Shown in pieces: positions 1-11,084 of a DNA stretch of 64,000 nt. This DNA comes from Ashinkailepas kermadecensis. Its lineage: Eukaryota; Arthropoda; Thecostraca; Neolepadidae. Position 1 is the stretch's first letter. Each line of letters starts with the position of its first letter. Both the position numbers and the translations under genes were made by a program. The notes under the pieces are model-generated. The model did no database searches, was not told the origin of the DNA, and saw only the letters and a program-made list of their open reading frames with translations. The stretch covers positions 22,501-86,500 of the forward strand of contig JAOTOM010004117.1 in NCBI GenBank assembly GCA_034440615.1, read 5' to 3'.

Positions 1-360
1 AAAAAGCGGGAAATGGGACAAACCCCAAAAGCCGCAAAGGGAGGGAAAAAGGGGACCCAACAGAGGGGAAAAAAAAGGCATAAAATTCCCGTAAAGGCAA
101 AAAAGACAGGAAACACCACACCCCCTTGAGGGGCGAAAGAGGGGAAGCCGCAAAACCCCCCTAGACCGGGGAGATGGGGGCGGCTGCAAAAGGGCCCAAA
201 ACGACCTAGGAAAAAACCCCCCCCCAACCACAACACCAGTAAGAAAAAAAAACTTTAAAAAATTTTTACTTAAAATAATTACTTTTAAATTAAAATCTAA
301 TTCACAAAAAATCTTCACATTAACCCTAATACCAAAAAAATATCCACAAAAAAAAAAAAC

Positions 361-392
<32 letters not shown>

Positions 393-900
393 AAAAAAAA
401 AAACAAAACAAAAAAACAAAACACAAAAAAAAAAATAAAAAACAAAACAAAACACCAACCCAAACCAAAAAACACAAACAAAACAACACCCCAACCCCCA
501 AACAACAAAAAACATAAAACACAACCAAACAACAACAAAAAAAAACCCCCCAAAAAAACGAAAACTAAAAAAAACTTAAACAATCCCAGTGGAAACAACA
601 CAACGCCCCCACAACTCCAACCCCCAAATTTGAAAACCCAGATTTTAAGGAAACCCTATGTTTTAGAAACCGTTTTTTTTAAAAAAAAAACTTGTAGAAA
701 AAAAAAATGCCACAACATAAAAGGAAAATTGCCAAATAACAAATTTTTTTTAAATTTTTAGTGTTAAAAAAATATTTTTTGGAATAAATGTATAAATTAA
801 ATAAATTTAATATAATAAAAATTTTTAAATTTTAAAAATTAAATTTTTTTTTAAAAAATTTTATTTTTAATAAACCTTTTAAATTTTTAAACCCCCACAA
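1..900. other. Homopolymer-rich, low-quality-looking sequence
   Basis: The first ~900 bases are dominated by long A and T runs, blocks of C or G and stretched motifs unlike anything else in the window. The only open frames are F/V/C-rich low-complexity artefacts. From about 930 onward the text becomes recognisable as the 42-bp repeat array that follows, but with inflated homopolymers. This fits an uncorrected long-read contig end better than real biology; it could also be a true A-rich satellite. No gene is seen here. Confidence 0.55.
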
Positions 901-1650
901 AAATTTTTAAAGCCCCACCTTTTTTTTTAAGACCCCAAAACAAAATTTTTAGGGCCCCAGCCTAAATTTCAGGGACCCAACCTCAATATTTTGAGGGAAA
1001 AGATTTTCAGGAGCCCTGCCTGATCTTTTGGGCCCCACATCGTGATATTCATGAACCCGGCACGACTTTTTGGCTCCCAGCGTGATTTTCAGGGGCCCAG
1101 GTACGAACTTTTGAGGCTCCCAGTATGATGTTCAGGAGCCCCGGTCCAACGTTTTTGGGCCCCAATGCGATTTTCAGGGACCTGGCCCGATCTATTGGAC
1201 CCTAGCGTGATGTTCAGGGGCCCAATCCGTCTATTTGGAGGCCCCGGCGTCATTTTCCGGGCCTAGGCAAGACTTCTTGGGCCCCAGCGCGCTTTCCAGG
1301 GACCCCGGTGCGACCTTTCGAGGGTCCCGGCACGACTTTTTAGTGGCCTCGGCCCCACTTTTTGGAGCCCCCCATAGTCATTTTTAGGGACCCTAGAACA
1401 ATCTTTTGGACCCAATGTGGTTTTCATTGGCCTTTGTGCGATTTTGGGGGATCCAGCGTCATTTACATGGGCTCCTGCGCGATTTTTGGGGCTCCCATTG
1501 TGATTTTTAAGGGCCAGATGCGATTTTTTTGTCCCCAATGTGCCTATTCTGGACTCGGCGCGATTCTTTGGGGGTCCCACGACCCCCATGACCTCTCAGG
1601 GGGGAGGGTGTAGCAACTTCCCCCAATGCCACCCCATTCGGTACGCCACT
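900..1650 (+). repeat. Degenerate ~42-bp repeat array, copy 1, with unique terminus
   Basis: Alternating half units of about 21 bases, of the type GCGTGATTTTCAGGG then CGACTTTTTGGGGCC, run to about 1580. They are followed by a unique tail (about 1595-1650) reading CTCAGGGGGGAGGG ... GGTACGCCACTGG. The same array type and the same tail recur at 11085-13390. The shared tail shows that the array belongs to a defined dispersed repeat, perhaps a non-autonomous transposon, rather than to a free satellite. The 108-codon minus and 83-codon plus ORFs here are repeat translations. Confidence 0.75.
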
Positions 1651-1705
1651 GGCGCGGCAGCGCGGTCTTGGCACGTTGTCGTCGGAATTTCCGATGGCTG
1701 AGCTC

Positions 1706-1870
<165 letters not shown>

Positions 1871-2485
1871 GGTCTGGACTCTTGATGGTATGAAAACCTG
1901 TCTTTGGCGGATGTTGTCTTGTGTTTGTTTTTAGTGATATTTGTGTTCCTTCTACATCTTTGTGTCGGTGTACATGTAAAGCGCAACCTGTTCAGTATGA
2001 ACCAGGAGAGCAATACAGTTTTGAGAGATGAAATATCTGAAGAAGTGCTTTAATTCCCGCCCTGGGGAACATTGATGAACTAAGGGGCCAAATAAATTAT
2101 TGAGGGGACCAGTGACCCCTTACTGGATACAAAGTGACATCCCTGCTTTACACGTTGACCATAATGGCGCCGTACCTTCGCTTCAATTTGTTCTCTATTG
2201 ATACCGAATTCGGGCTGACCGGACAACCACGCCTGATTACGCCGCAATTGGCTCTTAATGTACAAGGCTGAGAGGTGTGTCATGGAGGCTTAGGTAAAAC
2301 CATAGCAGCCTAAGGCGGAGCACCCAGTCTAAGCTATGGATGATATATTCACCATCATGTCATGTGTGTCCTAATATGACAGACACTTCTTAATCACCCC
2401 ATATTACCGGCTTCAGTTTCACACTCACCTTAATGTGACTCACAACACTGAGTTAGTTAGCTAACTACTCACAACAGAACAATTA
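1871..2485. other. Unassigned sequence
   Basis: Mixed-composition sequence between the GT microsatellite and the GC-rich dispersed repeat. The longest frame is 67 codons on the minus strand, without recognisable motifs. Nothing could be supported here. Confidence 0.5.
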
Positions 2486-2874
2486 CTCACCCCATATTAT
2501 CGACGTCCACCTCCAGCCTCACCTCATGAGGCGTCGACTGGCGTCTCTTACCCCTTGCCGACGATACCGACGCGCCACTCACCCCATGTCGTCCACGTCG
2601 GCCGCGACACTGGTCGTTCCGCGCGAACACGCCATCACCAGCGGCCGTGACGTCATTGCCTGTCGGCGGTGTCTGTTGACTGGCGTCGGCGGTGTGGGTG
2701 CGGCCGTGTCCCTCATATGTCCGACGGCGGCGGGCCGGCCGGTGGCGTCCCCAGACTGGTGTCGGACCCGACGGCGACGGCGGTCGGCCGGCGGCCGGCT
2801 GGTGTCCAGCCAGGCGTCGCAGTCACTCAAGGCCGGCCGCCATTGGCGCACACAGCAGAGGGGCGTGGCCTCCA
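2486..2874 (+). repeat. GC-rich dispersed repeat, copy 1
   Basis: This ~390-bp GC- and CpG-rich block matches 53107-53686 with only a few differences over the shared core (2580-2874 against 53391-53686), in the same orientation about 51 kb apart. It begins with about one unit of a 92-bp motif (CACCCCATATT ... GACGCGCCACT) that is present three times in the other copy. Overlapping ORFs of up to 199 codons are open in several frames because the block is GC-rich, and no frame looks protein-like. It is probably a young repeat family; a duplicated regulatory or CpG-island segment is the alternative. Confidence 0.85.
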
Positions 2875-2875
2875 G

Positions 2876-4560
2876 TCGGGCTGCGGCTTTCGGACCGTCT
2901 CCGGATCTACCGTTTCTTTCTCTGGCTTTGGTTTTCTACAGCAGCATGGGTGTAGCCACGGGTTGGAAATTGGGGGGGGGGGGACAAACCAGGGACACGG
3001 TAAGTTTGAACAAGATAGAGGGGCCTAGCCCCGCCTCCCCTCCCCCGAAAAAATCCTTGGATTTCAACCACTTCTTTTTCAATGTCACTTTCAGCCACTT
3101 CAATTCAATGTTCAGTGTATTTTAATTTTTCAGATTTACCATTGTTAAAAATGATATTTTGGGCACTAAAAGTTCCGCCAAAATTAGCAAGTTCCACTAC
3201 TTATCACTGCCTATGAACATCTAGCTTTATGTCGTATGTGCTGGACCAGATTTCACGATCACCATAGAGCAATGCTGTAAGCATGTTAAACGTTGCCGTC
3301 TTGTAGCAGGAAAAACATGAAATATTGGATGCAGAGGTGAAAAAAGCGTCCAGCCTGTCACCTACAGAATATCGAACACCACTAGGCTGTCACATGTTGA
3401 TGGCTCACAGTAAGACCCCGTACGCATGTGTGCGAACGCGAAATATCGACGATGATGCTGAAGTGGAGCAAAGAAGAATGATTTAGTCTATATATGATCT
3501 TCAATTTCAATTCAATTGCATCAAGCACGTCTGGTGTAAGGAACAATCAGACCATTGAGACAATGCAAAAAAACTGATCATCATGCTAAAAAATTGAGGT
3601 CAGTACACTTTGCAGTTTCATCGTGTGCACATGTTGACTTGCTTTGTCTTCTGCACTGGAACATGCATACAAAACAAATTCAAATAATTAATTAATATGT
3701 GAAATTACAACATACCCTATAAGCTAGTCTTGCTTCTTTTGGGTGTATCCATAAATATATTGGTATTGTGGTGTAATGTGCTCACAATATCTTTTACAAA
3801 TATTTAACTCAGCAAAGCAAAACAACAGGTTAGGCTAGCTTTTATTGTGCAAATGTGCTCATTTTATTTCAGACAAAAATGAGCTACTTTTTCTCTGAAA
3901 AAAGGTAAGGCCAGGTTATGTTTCTTAACATTGTTATATTATTGAACACACAAATTGTGACTACATTGAAGAAACAATTTAAAAGGAGGTAGGGTAAACC
4001 AGGCTAGGTTATGTTAGGTATACAAAAATAATAGTACATTATTTTGCTTTCCAACTAAACATAAGCATTTCTGATGGGAATCAGTGGTCACATCATCTTC
4101 ATCATGCTGATAGACATGGCATTGAAACATGCTGTTCTCCAAATCCAATGACTCCTTGAAAATTAAATTTAACAATACAAATTGAATTCCCTTGTACTAT
4201 AGCTCCCATATCAAGGACAGAGTGTCATAGGTCATATTTTGTATTGGTTTCAAGTAATTTATAACACTTTTGGTCAATGCAACAAGTCATGCTTATGACA
4301 AAATTTGGGCCCGGATCCAAATAAATAAAACCCAAGGAAGTGACCAGATGAAGTTATTAAAATACAAAAGGCTCATATTGGAAGAACCAAAACACTTGTT
4401 TCATGATAAGGATCCCACAAGTCTGCGTGTGGCAAAATGCCTGAAATGATATGTTGGACTGATAAATATTGTACATATAATACTGCACCAAACAGTTTTA
4501 TATCGCTGGGTACTTGCACAAGGTGTCATAGTATTTTTGCTTGCACATGAACAAAACACC
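2876..4560. other. AT-rich unassigned sequence
   Basis: Beyond about 3,100 the sequence is AT-rich with dense stops in all frames. No exon with convincing splice sites, no repeat unit and no terminal inverted repeat was recognised. It may be the intron downstream of the minus-strand zinc-finger exon that follows. Confidence 0.5.
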
Positions 4561-4620
4561 CTCAAGATTGCCATATTTTGCAGACATGATGTTGGTTGGT
4601 AGAAATACATTCACTCTTAC

Positions 4621-4801
4621 CTGCACTTCCTGCAGCAATGTGCCATGATTGCCACCGGCCTCCTCCAAAGTCAGTGTTTTTCAGCCGGATAGGTAAACCG
4701 GCATGCATTGCCCTCATATGCCTATTCAACGATCTTGACTGGCCATTCAATTTGCAACCAGGATAGCCACAACGCACCTTTTCTCGTGATGGTGGTGTCA
4801 T
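4621..4801 (-). CDS. Candidate exon with one C2H2-type zinc finger
   Basis: On the minus strand an ATG at 4801 opens a 60-codon frame that runs to a strong donor (GCAG then GTAAGAGTG, exon end 4621, phase 1). Residues 11-29 carry a C-x4-C-x11-H-x4-H motif (CGYPGC, then HMRAMH), slightly shorter than the classical C2H2 spacing. The rest, including the stretch FGGGRWQSWH, is not recognised. A single finger next to a splice donor suggests the first coding exon of a nuclear or DNA-binding protein, but an acceptor just upstream (GGGTTCAG) would make it internal. No following exon was found. It could also be a fragment of a transposase with an N-terminal finger. Confidence 0.4.
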
Positions 4802-4857
4802 ATTAGCACTGAACCCTTGGGCGCTAACACCATATTAGGTAGATAAAACATCTTTGA

Positions 4858-4925
4858 AACAAACTGCGCCGGAAAACGGAACTGTTGCGTCGGATTCAAT
4901 CTCTGGGCGGTGACAGGACACTGTC
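4858..4925 (+). repeat. ~68-bp direct repeat, copy 1
   Basis: The block starting CAAACTGCGCCGGAAAACGG recurs at about 5699-5765 in the same orientation with few mismatches. Both copies lie in a GC-rich stretch (4860-5770) that has no supportable gene. A local duplication or the paired edge of a small mobile element would explain it. Confidence 0.7.
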
Positions 4926-5698
4926 CCGTCCCCGTCTGCCAAGATTGCCGAAAGTGACGTCTGGTAACGGTTGAGGGCATCGACGATTGCAACAAAAGTA
5001 TTTGTGATGGGTAAAATCCGAAGGAACTGTGAGCATCACAAAGAGTGGGGCTATCCGCGCATGCAACTTTCTCCGCAAAATGTCATTTGACAGCGGTGTG
5101 GAGAAAGTGGAAAGCGGAGCCTTTTTCACGGACTGAAACACGTGCAGCCCGTGTCACGATGACTGCGCCCACACACTCTGCAGCCACTGATCGTCAATTG
5201 GAAAATTGTAGCCGGTACATGGGGTCATGATGTGAAAGTGACGGCAAGTCGCCAAGTTTAGCCGTTTCCGAGAACCAGACCCAATCGTGAAAAACGCTCA
5301 AAAACGTCGCTTCCGCTTTCCACACCCCCCTCGCGTGCGCGTGATGCGTGACTCGGAAACGGTTGCCACGGCGATGTTGACAATTGTTGTGGCAACACTG
5401 AGGTGTTGGTTTGGTGTCGATCGGTCCATTGGTTGTCGAGATATGGCGGTCTGAATCGGGTCGATGGGGTGCGCTAAAATTGGTGATTTTCCGAACGCAA
5501 AATCTCAGTTTTACATGCTATTCCTATGGGCGACGGGTCATTCACCGGACACCCATTCTCTCAGGACCCCAGTGACGCGCACGCGCAACACGTTGACCCG
5601 ACCGCAACGAAATTGGGCCCGACGGATAGCCAACATTTGGGGCTTTCACGTGATGTCAGCCATATCTCGTTACCTGTGATGTGAGCCGTGCCACACGC

Positions 5699-5765
5699 CA
5701 CAAACTGCGCCGGAAAACGGAACTGTTGCGTCGGGCTCAATCTCTGGACGGGGACGGGACAGTTC
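5699..5765 (+). repeat. ~68-bp direct repeat, copy 2
   Basis: Second copy of the CAAACTGCGCCGGAAAACGG block, about 840 bases from the first. The stretch between the copies (4926-5698) is moderately GC-rich and contains only short overlapping frames with no motif. Confidence 0.7.
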
Positions 5766-6867
5766 GTAGGTGACAAGCTTACCACGACAATGTTAAAACC
5801 TATGGACTTTACCACGAGTGGTAGAGTTTTTTCAGCCTCCCCTGTCCCCTCGATCATAGCTACTAAATTGTTTCGGTACGCTTCTGATACATTTACTGAA
5901 ACAAGATGAGTACGTATATGTCTGGATGGTTAGGAAATACAAATTGACTGGGTATGTTAAGAGGCAAAACGGCCTGATGATAAATACAATCCATACTCAA
6001 TGACAATACGGTACCGTAAGTTGTCACCATAACCGGAGATATATTTCAAATATCTGTCACCCACGCTCGTGGCCGAGTAGCCGGTTTTTTCACCTCTGAT
6101 TGGATGATGGTTTCATGGTAGCAAATATGGACATACAATTACCTTTCCCATGCTTTCCTGCTTTACGTGGACACATTTCGATGCAATGACAACCAGGGCC
6201 GATAAAGGGTGTGGCGCTGAGGGCACGTACCCCCATCACGTGGAAGGTGGTGTTCCTCAGGCCGGGAAATGCGTCCCTCTGAAAAGGTTCCAGTGTACCC
6301 GCTCAAATTTTTCAGCCAGAGGCGCCCCTATGACATATAAATGCACCTCCTTGAAAGGAAATGCGCCCCTTCAGGAAGGGCCGAGTGCAACCCGCCCCGT
6401 CGAATTTTGCAGCCAGCGACACCCCTCCAGGTGCTTTTGCAGTGACGCCGCTCCAAAGAAATGGCGCCCCTCCAGACAAGTACCCCCGTGACAATTCCTG
6501 GATCTACCCCTGATTACAACATTGCTTTCTCGTGGTTATGAACTCTGGCTAGTTATAAAATTTTGCGCATTCACGTGTGGCTTCTCTTGAAAATTTGACA
6601 ACTTCCGTTGAACCATTAAGAGGTATGCGGACAATTTGAAACACAAAGTTATATCTTATATATGTCCGGAACAGCAATGTGGCAGTGTAAATGAAAAACC
6701 AGCGATGATAGCACCGTCCGAGCAGGTCATGACGGATTTCTTCGGGGGAGCCTCTAGTCCTATAGGATACGAGTCCTTGCTATCACAACGACTGCAAACA
6801 AAAACAGATTTGACCCTCCTATTCCTATTACACTCAATCATTGTACACACGCCGGACCTTCGACACC
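5766..6867. other. Unassigned, with a C-rich repeat-like block
   Basis: Around 6220-6515 there are several GCGCCCCT(C/T)CAG-like words and an end reading CTGGATCTACCCCTG. Its reverse complement resembles GGGGTGGATCCAG at 42808-42821, so this may be a degraded member of a dispersed repeat. No coding exon is supported. Confidence 0.35.
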
Positions 6868-7740
6868 TTTGAAATTATTTCGATATATCAACATTCTGAT
6901 ACCGTACGGCAAGCCACGTCGAATGACTCCCACATAATGCAAATTGAAGCCATAGCCACGAAACGCGAGGATTTCGAAAAAAATCAAAACTAGCCTTTGA
7001 CCTTGAAGTTTGACCTTGGCATATCCCGGTTTAAAAATGTTACTCGAGGGTTCACCATGGGCTGTCGCTTGATAGTGGATCTCGGCAGGCTTGGGCGAAA
7101 ACCACAAAAAAGGTGAGGCGACCGATGAAATCAGCTTTAATTTTGACCCTTTGAGATTATTTAGAAATAACAACTTTCTGATACTGCACAACAAGACAAC
7201 ACGAATGACATCCATTTTCTGCAAATTGAAGCCATAGCGACGAAACGCGAGGACATCGAAGAACTCAATCAAACCTTTGACCTTGACATGTCCCAGCTTG
7301 AAATGTTACTCGAGTATTCACCACTGGTTATTGCTTGATACCAAATTTGGATAGGTTTGAGAGAAAACGAAAAATATTAGGCGACCGAAGGATCAGCTTG
7401 GCCTTTGTTCTTGAACAATAATTCGATTCCTTAGCTTTCTGATACTGCATAGCAAGCCACGTCGAATGACGCCCATTTGACGGAAATTGAAGCGATAGCA
7501 ACCGAATCTCGCGTTCGGTCGATATCGCTTCAATATCGCCATCCAATAAATCAAGCTAACCTTTGGCCTACAAGTTTGACCTTGACATGCACGGATTTGA
7601 AATGTTGCACGATGGTTCATCAGATGCAGATGATGCACGATGCAGATGCACGATGCAGGCTATTGCTTGATACCAGATTTTGGCAGGTTTGGGTGAAAAC
7701 GAAAAAAAAATGGGAAGCGACCGAAGAAACCGGCTTGCGT
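6868..7740 (+). repeat. ~275-bp tandem repeat, about three copies
   Basis: Landmarks recur at roughly constant spacing. TTCTGATAC(C/T)G occurs near 6893, 7173 and 7437, each followed by a diverged version of CACGTCGAATGAC, GCAAATTGAAGC and then TTTGACCTTGA. Units are 264-280 bases and clearly diverged, so the array is old. ORFs of up to 144 codons here are repeat translations and are not supported as genes. Confidence 0.7.
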
Positions 7741-7744
7741 TGAA

Positions 7745-9660
7745 CCTTGACCGTTAGGTGGTAATGTGAGACCTATATAGTTCCTTCCAGCGTGTTCAGT
7801 ACAAGCAGAAGCATTTGTGGTAATTGATTCGAAGGATCATAAACCTGTCGCTGAATGCCGATGCCAATACAAATACGCCTTTGGCGAACCCGTCGCTAAA
7901 TACGAATACGAATACGACGTTAACTTGACGTACGTGCTTAAAGCTCCCCATGACTTCCCTCAATGGTTTTGAAGATACCCACGGACACCCAGAGTCGCAT
8001 TTGTTCAAGATATATCAATATATGAGCAGGGGAATGCAGCCTAAGACGTATGTATCCTTGCGATAATGCAAATTTGTTGCCTAGCAGAGCACAATTTTCC
8101 ACCCAAGCGAAAACAGAAGATGGTCAAGGTTCATGTTGTTCAAGAATGGCCTGGAAGCAGAAATTTCTAACGTTTGCTGATTTACCATTCGGAGATTTTG
8201 TGACGACAGATAGCCTGTGAAGCCCGTTGATTGGCTAGATCGGCTTTTAGCATTTTTGGTGATTATCATGCATATATATTTTCACTTTATAAATGATTAA
8301 GTATAATTTTGCGGCGATGATACTCAGGTAGCTGAGGCTTGGTGGGATGGGGGACACGGAAAAAAATTGAGAGGGACAAATCGCCACTTTTCAGAAATTT
8401 GGGGGGATGCCCCCCCCAACCATTGCACCCAATGGTTGATCTGACCCCTTCATTCTACTAGATTGAACCTGGAACCATACGCAGTTGGGCTCCTCAATGC
8501 TGAGAAGCCTCATATATAGCACATTCATTACCCTCCCCTTCAATTCAACTAAAGCATGGCCCGTTTTCGACGCCAATGAGATATGACATGACGCTGGACA
8601 GTGCAGCCAGCATCTCACCTGAATTTGAGTTAACTGTAGTGATTGGCGGGTCCAGAAGCTCGGTGTTTGGCACAGGCGCGCCCCAGTGGCGGTCGGGACA
8701 CACGTCCCTCTCCCCAAACGTTCGTGAAATTTAATATTACGTCGAGTGCGTTGCATAAAAATAGTCGAACTGAAAGCCCTCTCATCCTCCTTACCAAAAA
8801 AGCGTTGCGATACCCTTGGTGGCTTGTGGTAGATGACATGAAGAGTTACTATATCTTGTGGAATATTTGTGCTGATTAAAACAAGATCAGTTGTTGGAAA
8901 ATGACGTTCATGCAATTCACATTGGAGAATATATTGAACGATGTGGATGTGTTCGATTCGAAATTTCGATATCAACTAATCCCCGGCTGAAGGTTCGTTC
9001 AAGACGACCCAGACCGCGAGGGTGTGCGGGATGCGAAGTAGGGTCGTAAGCACCTCCTCGCCGTTTCGACCCTAATTGAGACGTGGAACAAAGCGAGTGC
9101 GTTGATTTCCACAAACTCAAACTAATGACACCCAACATGGTCCCATGATGTCAGGGCTAACCTTGCATGGGCAGGTTAAAAGTCAACACTTCGGAATGAG
9201 GTCAGCACGTCAGGTCAATCGAGATTCGAGATTCGAGAATCTAGAATAATCGAATCGAATTGAATCGAGGTACTGTCTTGTTCCCTTTCGCCACCATGTA
9301 ACTATCATATACTTCGGCGAACGCTTGCAGATCACCTGACGAACTTTTGCAGATCACCTAGCCAATGACATAATTTCCAAAAACAAATACAAGGGATAAG
9401 AGTATTCATGCCAGAATATACGCAAATGTGCCACTATCTGGTCTGGGTGTCATTGCTGGAACTACAAACTTCCGAAAGAAAACTTTCAGGGAAGGTGGCA
9501 ACCACCTCTAACTCCTTCCCCCTCGACCGTGGAGTAATAAATATCTTCGTTGCGAGTGGGAGCCAGCTGGACCTCCTCCAAAGATCCCGTGTAGACATAT
9601 GGCACCGCTCGCCCTTCTCCACACATTGGATGCTTCATTGTTACTCCAGCCAGTGTAGCG
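7745..9660. other. Unassigned sequence
   Basis: The longest open frame is 194 codons on the minus strand (8391-8975). It shows no domain, has unbalanced composition and is overlapped by other frames, so I do not call it. A short stretch near 9220-9270 is a local CGAGATT/CGAAT repeat. Nothing else could be supported. Confidence 0.5.
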
Positions 9661-9675
9661 GACCAGTTCGCGGAC

Positions 9676-9862
9676 CAGTTCTCACCATGTGGCGCGGAAC
9701 ACTTGGTGTAGAGCACCAGTTCTCACCATGTGGCGCGGAACACTTGGTGTAGAGCACCAGTTCTCACCATGTGGCGCGGGACACTTGGTGTAGAGCACCA
9801 GTTCTCACCATGTGGCGCGGGACACTTGGTGTAGAGCACCAGTTCTCACCATGTGGCGCGGG
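9676..9862 (+). repeat. 41-bp minisatellite, about 4.5 copies
   Basis: The unit begins CAGTTCTCACCATGTGGCGC and ends GTGTAGAGCAC. The copies differ at one or two bases, so the array is recent. The overlapping 114-codon plus-strand frame is produced by the repeat. Confidence 0.95.
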
Positions 9863-11080
9863 ACATTTGCTGTCGACGGTGCGAACTAGGAGATGACCAG
9901 TGTGATGTTGCATTCATTGTCATTCATCCCTTCAAGAAATCGCCGAAAATAAATCAGCATCGGAAACACGGCCGGATACAAAATCGCTATTCTGCGCAAA
10001 TGACCGGGTTCACGATGCTACAGGCCACTTTGCTCAAATCCGCTCGAAGTTCTTGTCAAGCTGTAAACTTTTCTGTGAAAGACGACGATTTCCACAGGAT
10101 ACCACCACGTCTTCGAGAAAAGCAAAATACAGATTTTCGCTCTAAAATGAAACCTGGAAATGAGGCTCCTCCACCTTATTTATGCGAAGTCGTAAGTGAT
10201 CGAATTTACGTCGACATAGCCATCCGTTATGAATTAATTGCGAGACCATACACCATTATTTCCGAGACATCATATCCACCATCGCACCCAGCCTGATTAC
10301 ACCTGAGTAGTGTGGATCTCGCCGATGCTCAATTTGCATGTCAAGCCATGCAAGGGCCAATTCAGTCCTCGTCCCTCCAACGCATAGCCGGGTTCTCGAT
10401 CGTCAATAAGAGCAGCCTGTGTAGTGTTCAGTTTCATATATAAAAAAGTTCCCCTGGTCGCGCGGCGCTCGTTGTCTCCGTTCCTGTTGATCTGCTTACA
10501 GAACACCGTCGGCTCCTGTCGCCGCTCACACCCGGCGGGAAAGTGAACAAACAGCACGCCTTCCCGCTGCGCCACCTTTGTTCGGGTGACAGTCGCGGTG
10601 CGGTCGTGACGTAGTTCGGCGCCGTGCCTGAATTGAGCGATGGCCCTGCTAAGCCGGTAATTGGAGTAACGGCCCTGCAGGTCTCCCAGAATGCCCACCC
10701 CTCCGGTTAGCATTAGGCGCCGAAAGATGGACACGTCCTGGACCTTGAACTACCTAGCTGAACCGCACGAACAGCCTGCAACTTCATGTTGGTTGATATT
10801 GAATCAGAATCGATAGGCCGTGTGCTCTGAAGGGCGAATTTATTGAAACAAAACCATCGGAATATCATACAGTGCAGCGCAACGACCTCACGCCTAACTC
10901 GCCATCTGCTGGGGTATGTATGATGCCGAACGCGCTCTGCTGGAGTGGGTGGGGAGAATATTGCCCTCTGGTTAACCAAAAAAATTAAACACATCGCTGA
11001 GAAGCTGAGCAAGGAACATCTGAAACATTTTCCTCTGAGCTCTATGTCCTATATTCCAGGTCGAAGCTGATCATACTGCT
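9863..11080. other. Unassigned, with two uncharacterised open frames
   Basis: The plus-strand frame 9853-10296 (147 codons) and the minus-strand frame 10297-10734 (145 codons) are open, but neither shows a family motif. A TATATAAAAAAG word lies at about 10436-10448 on the plus strand at the edge of a GC-rich block. This could be a core promoter, but no initiator or transcript can be shown. I leave both frames uncalled. Confidence 0.35.
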
Positions 11081-11084
11081 TGCA

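Noticed and set aside
2526..3125. 199-codon plus-strand ORF
   Set aside because: Lies in the GC-rich dispersed repeat, where several frames are open; the same DNA recurs at 53,400 with different downstream sequence.
8391..8975. 194-codon minus-strand ORF
   Set aside because: No domain, overlapping open frames on both strands, start not supported.
9853..10734. Two adjacent ~145-codon ORFs on opposite strands
   Set aside because: Neither has a recognisable motif or convincing splice or start context; they could be chance open frames in GC-richer sequence.
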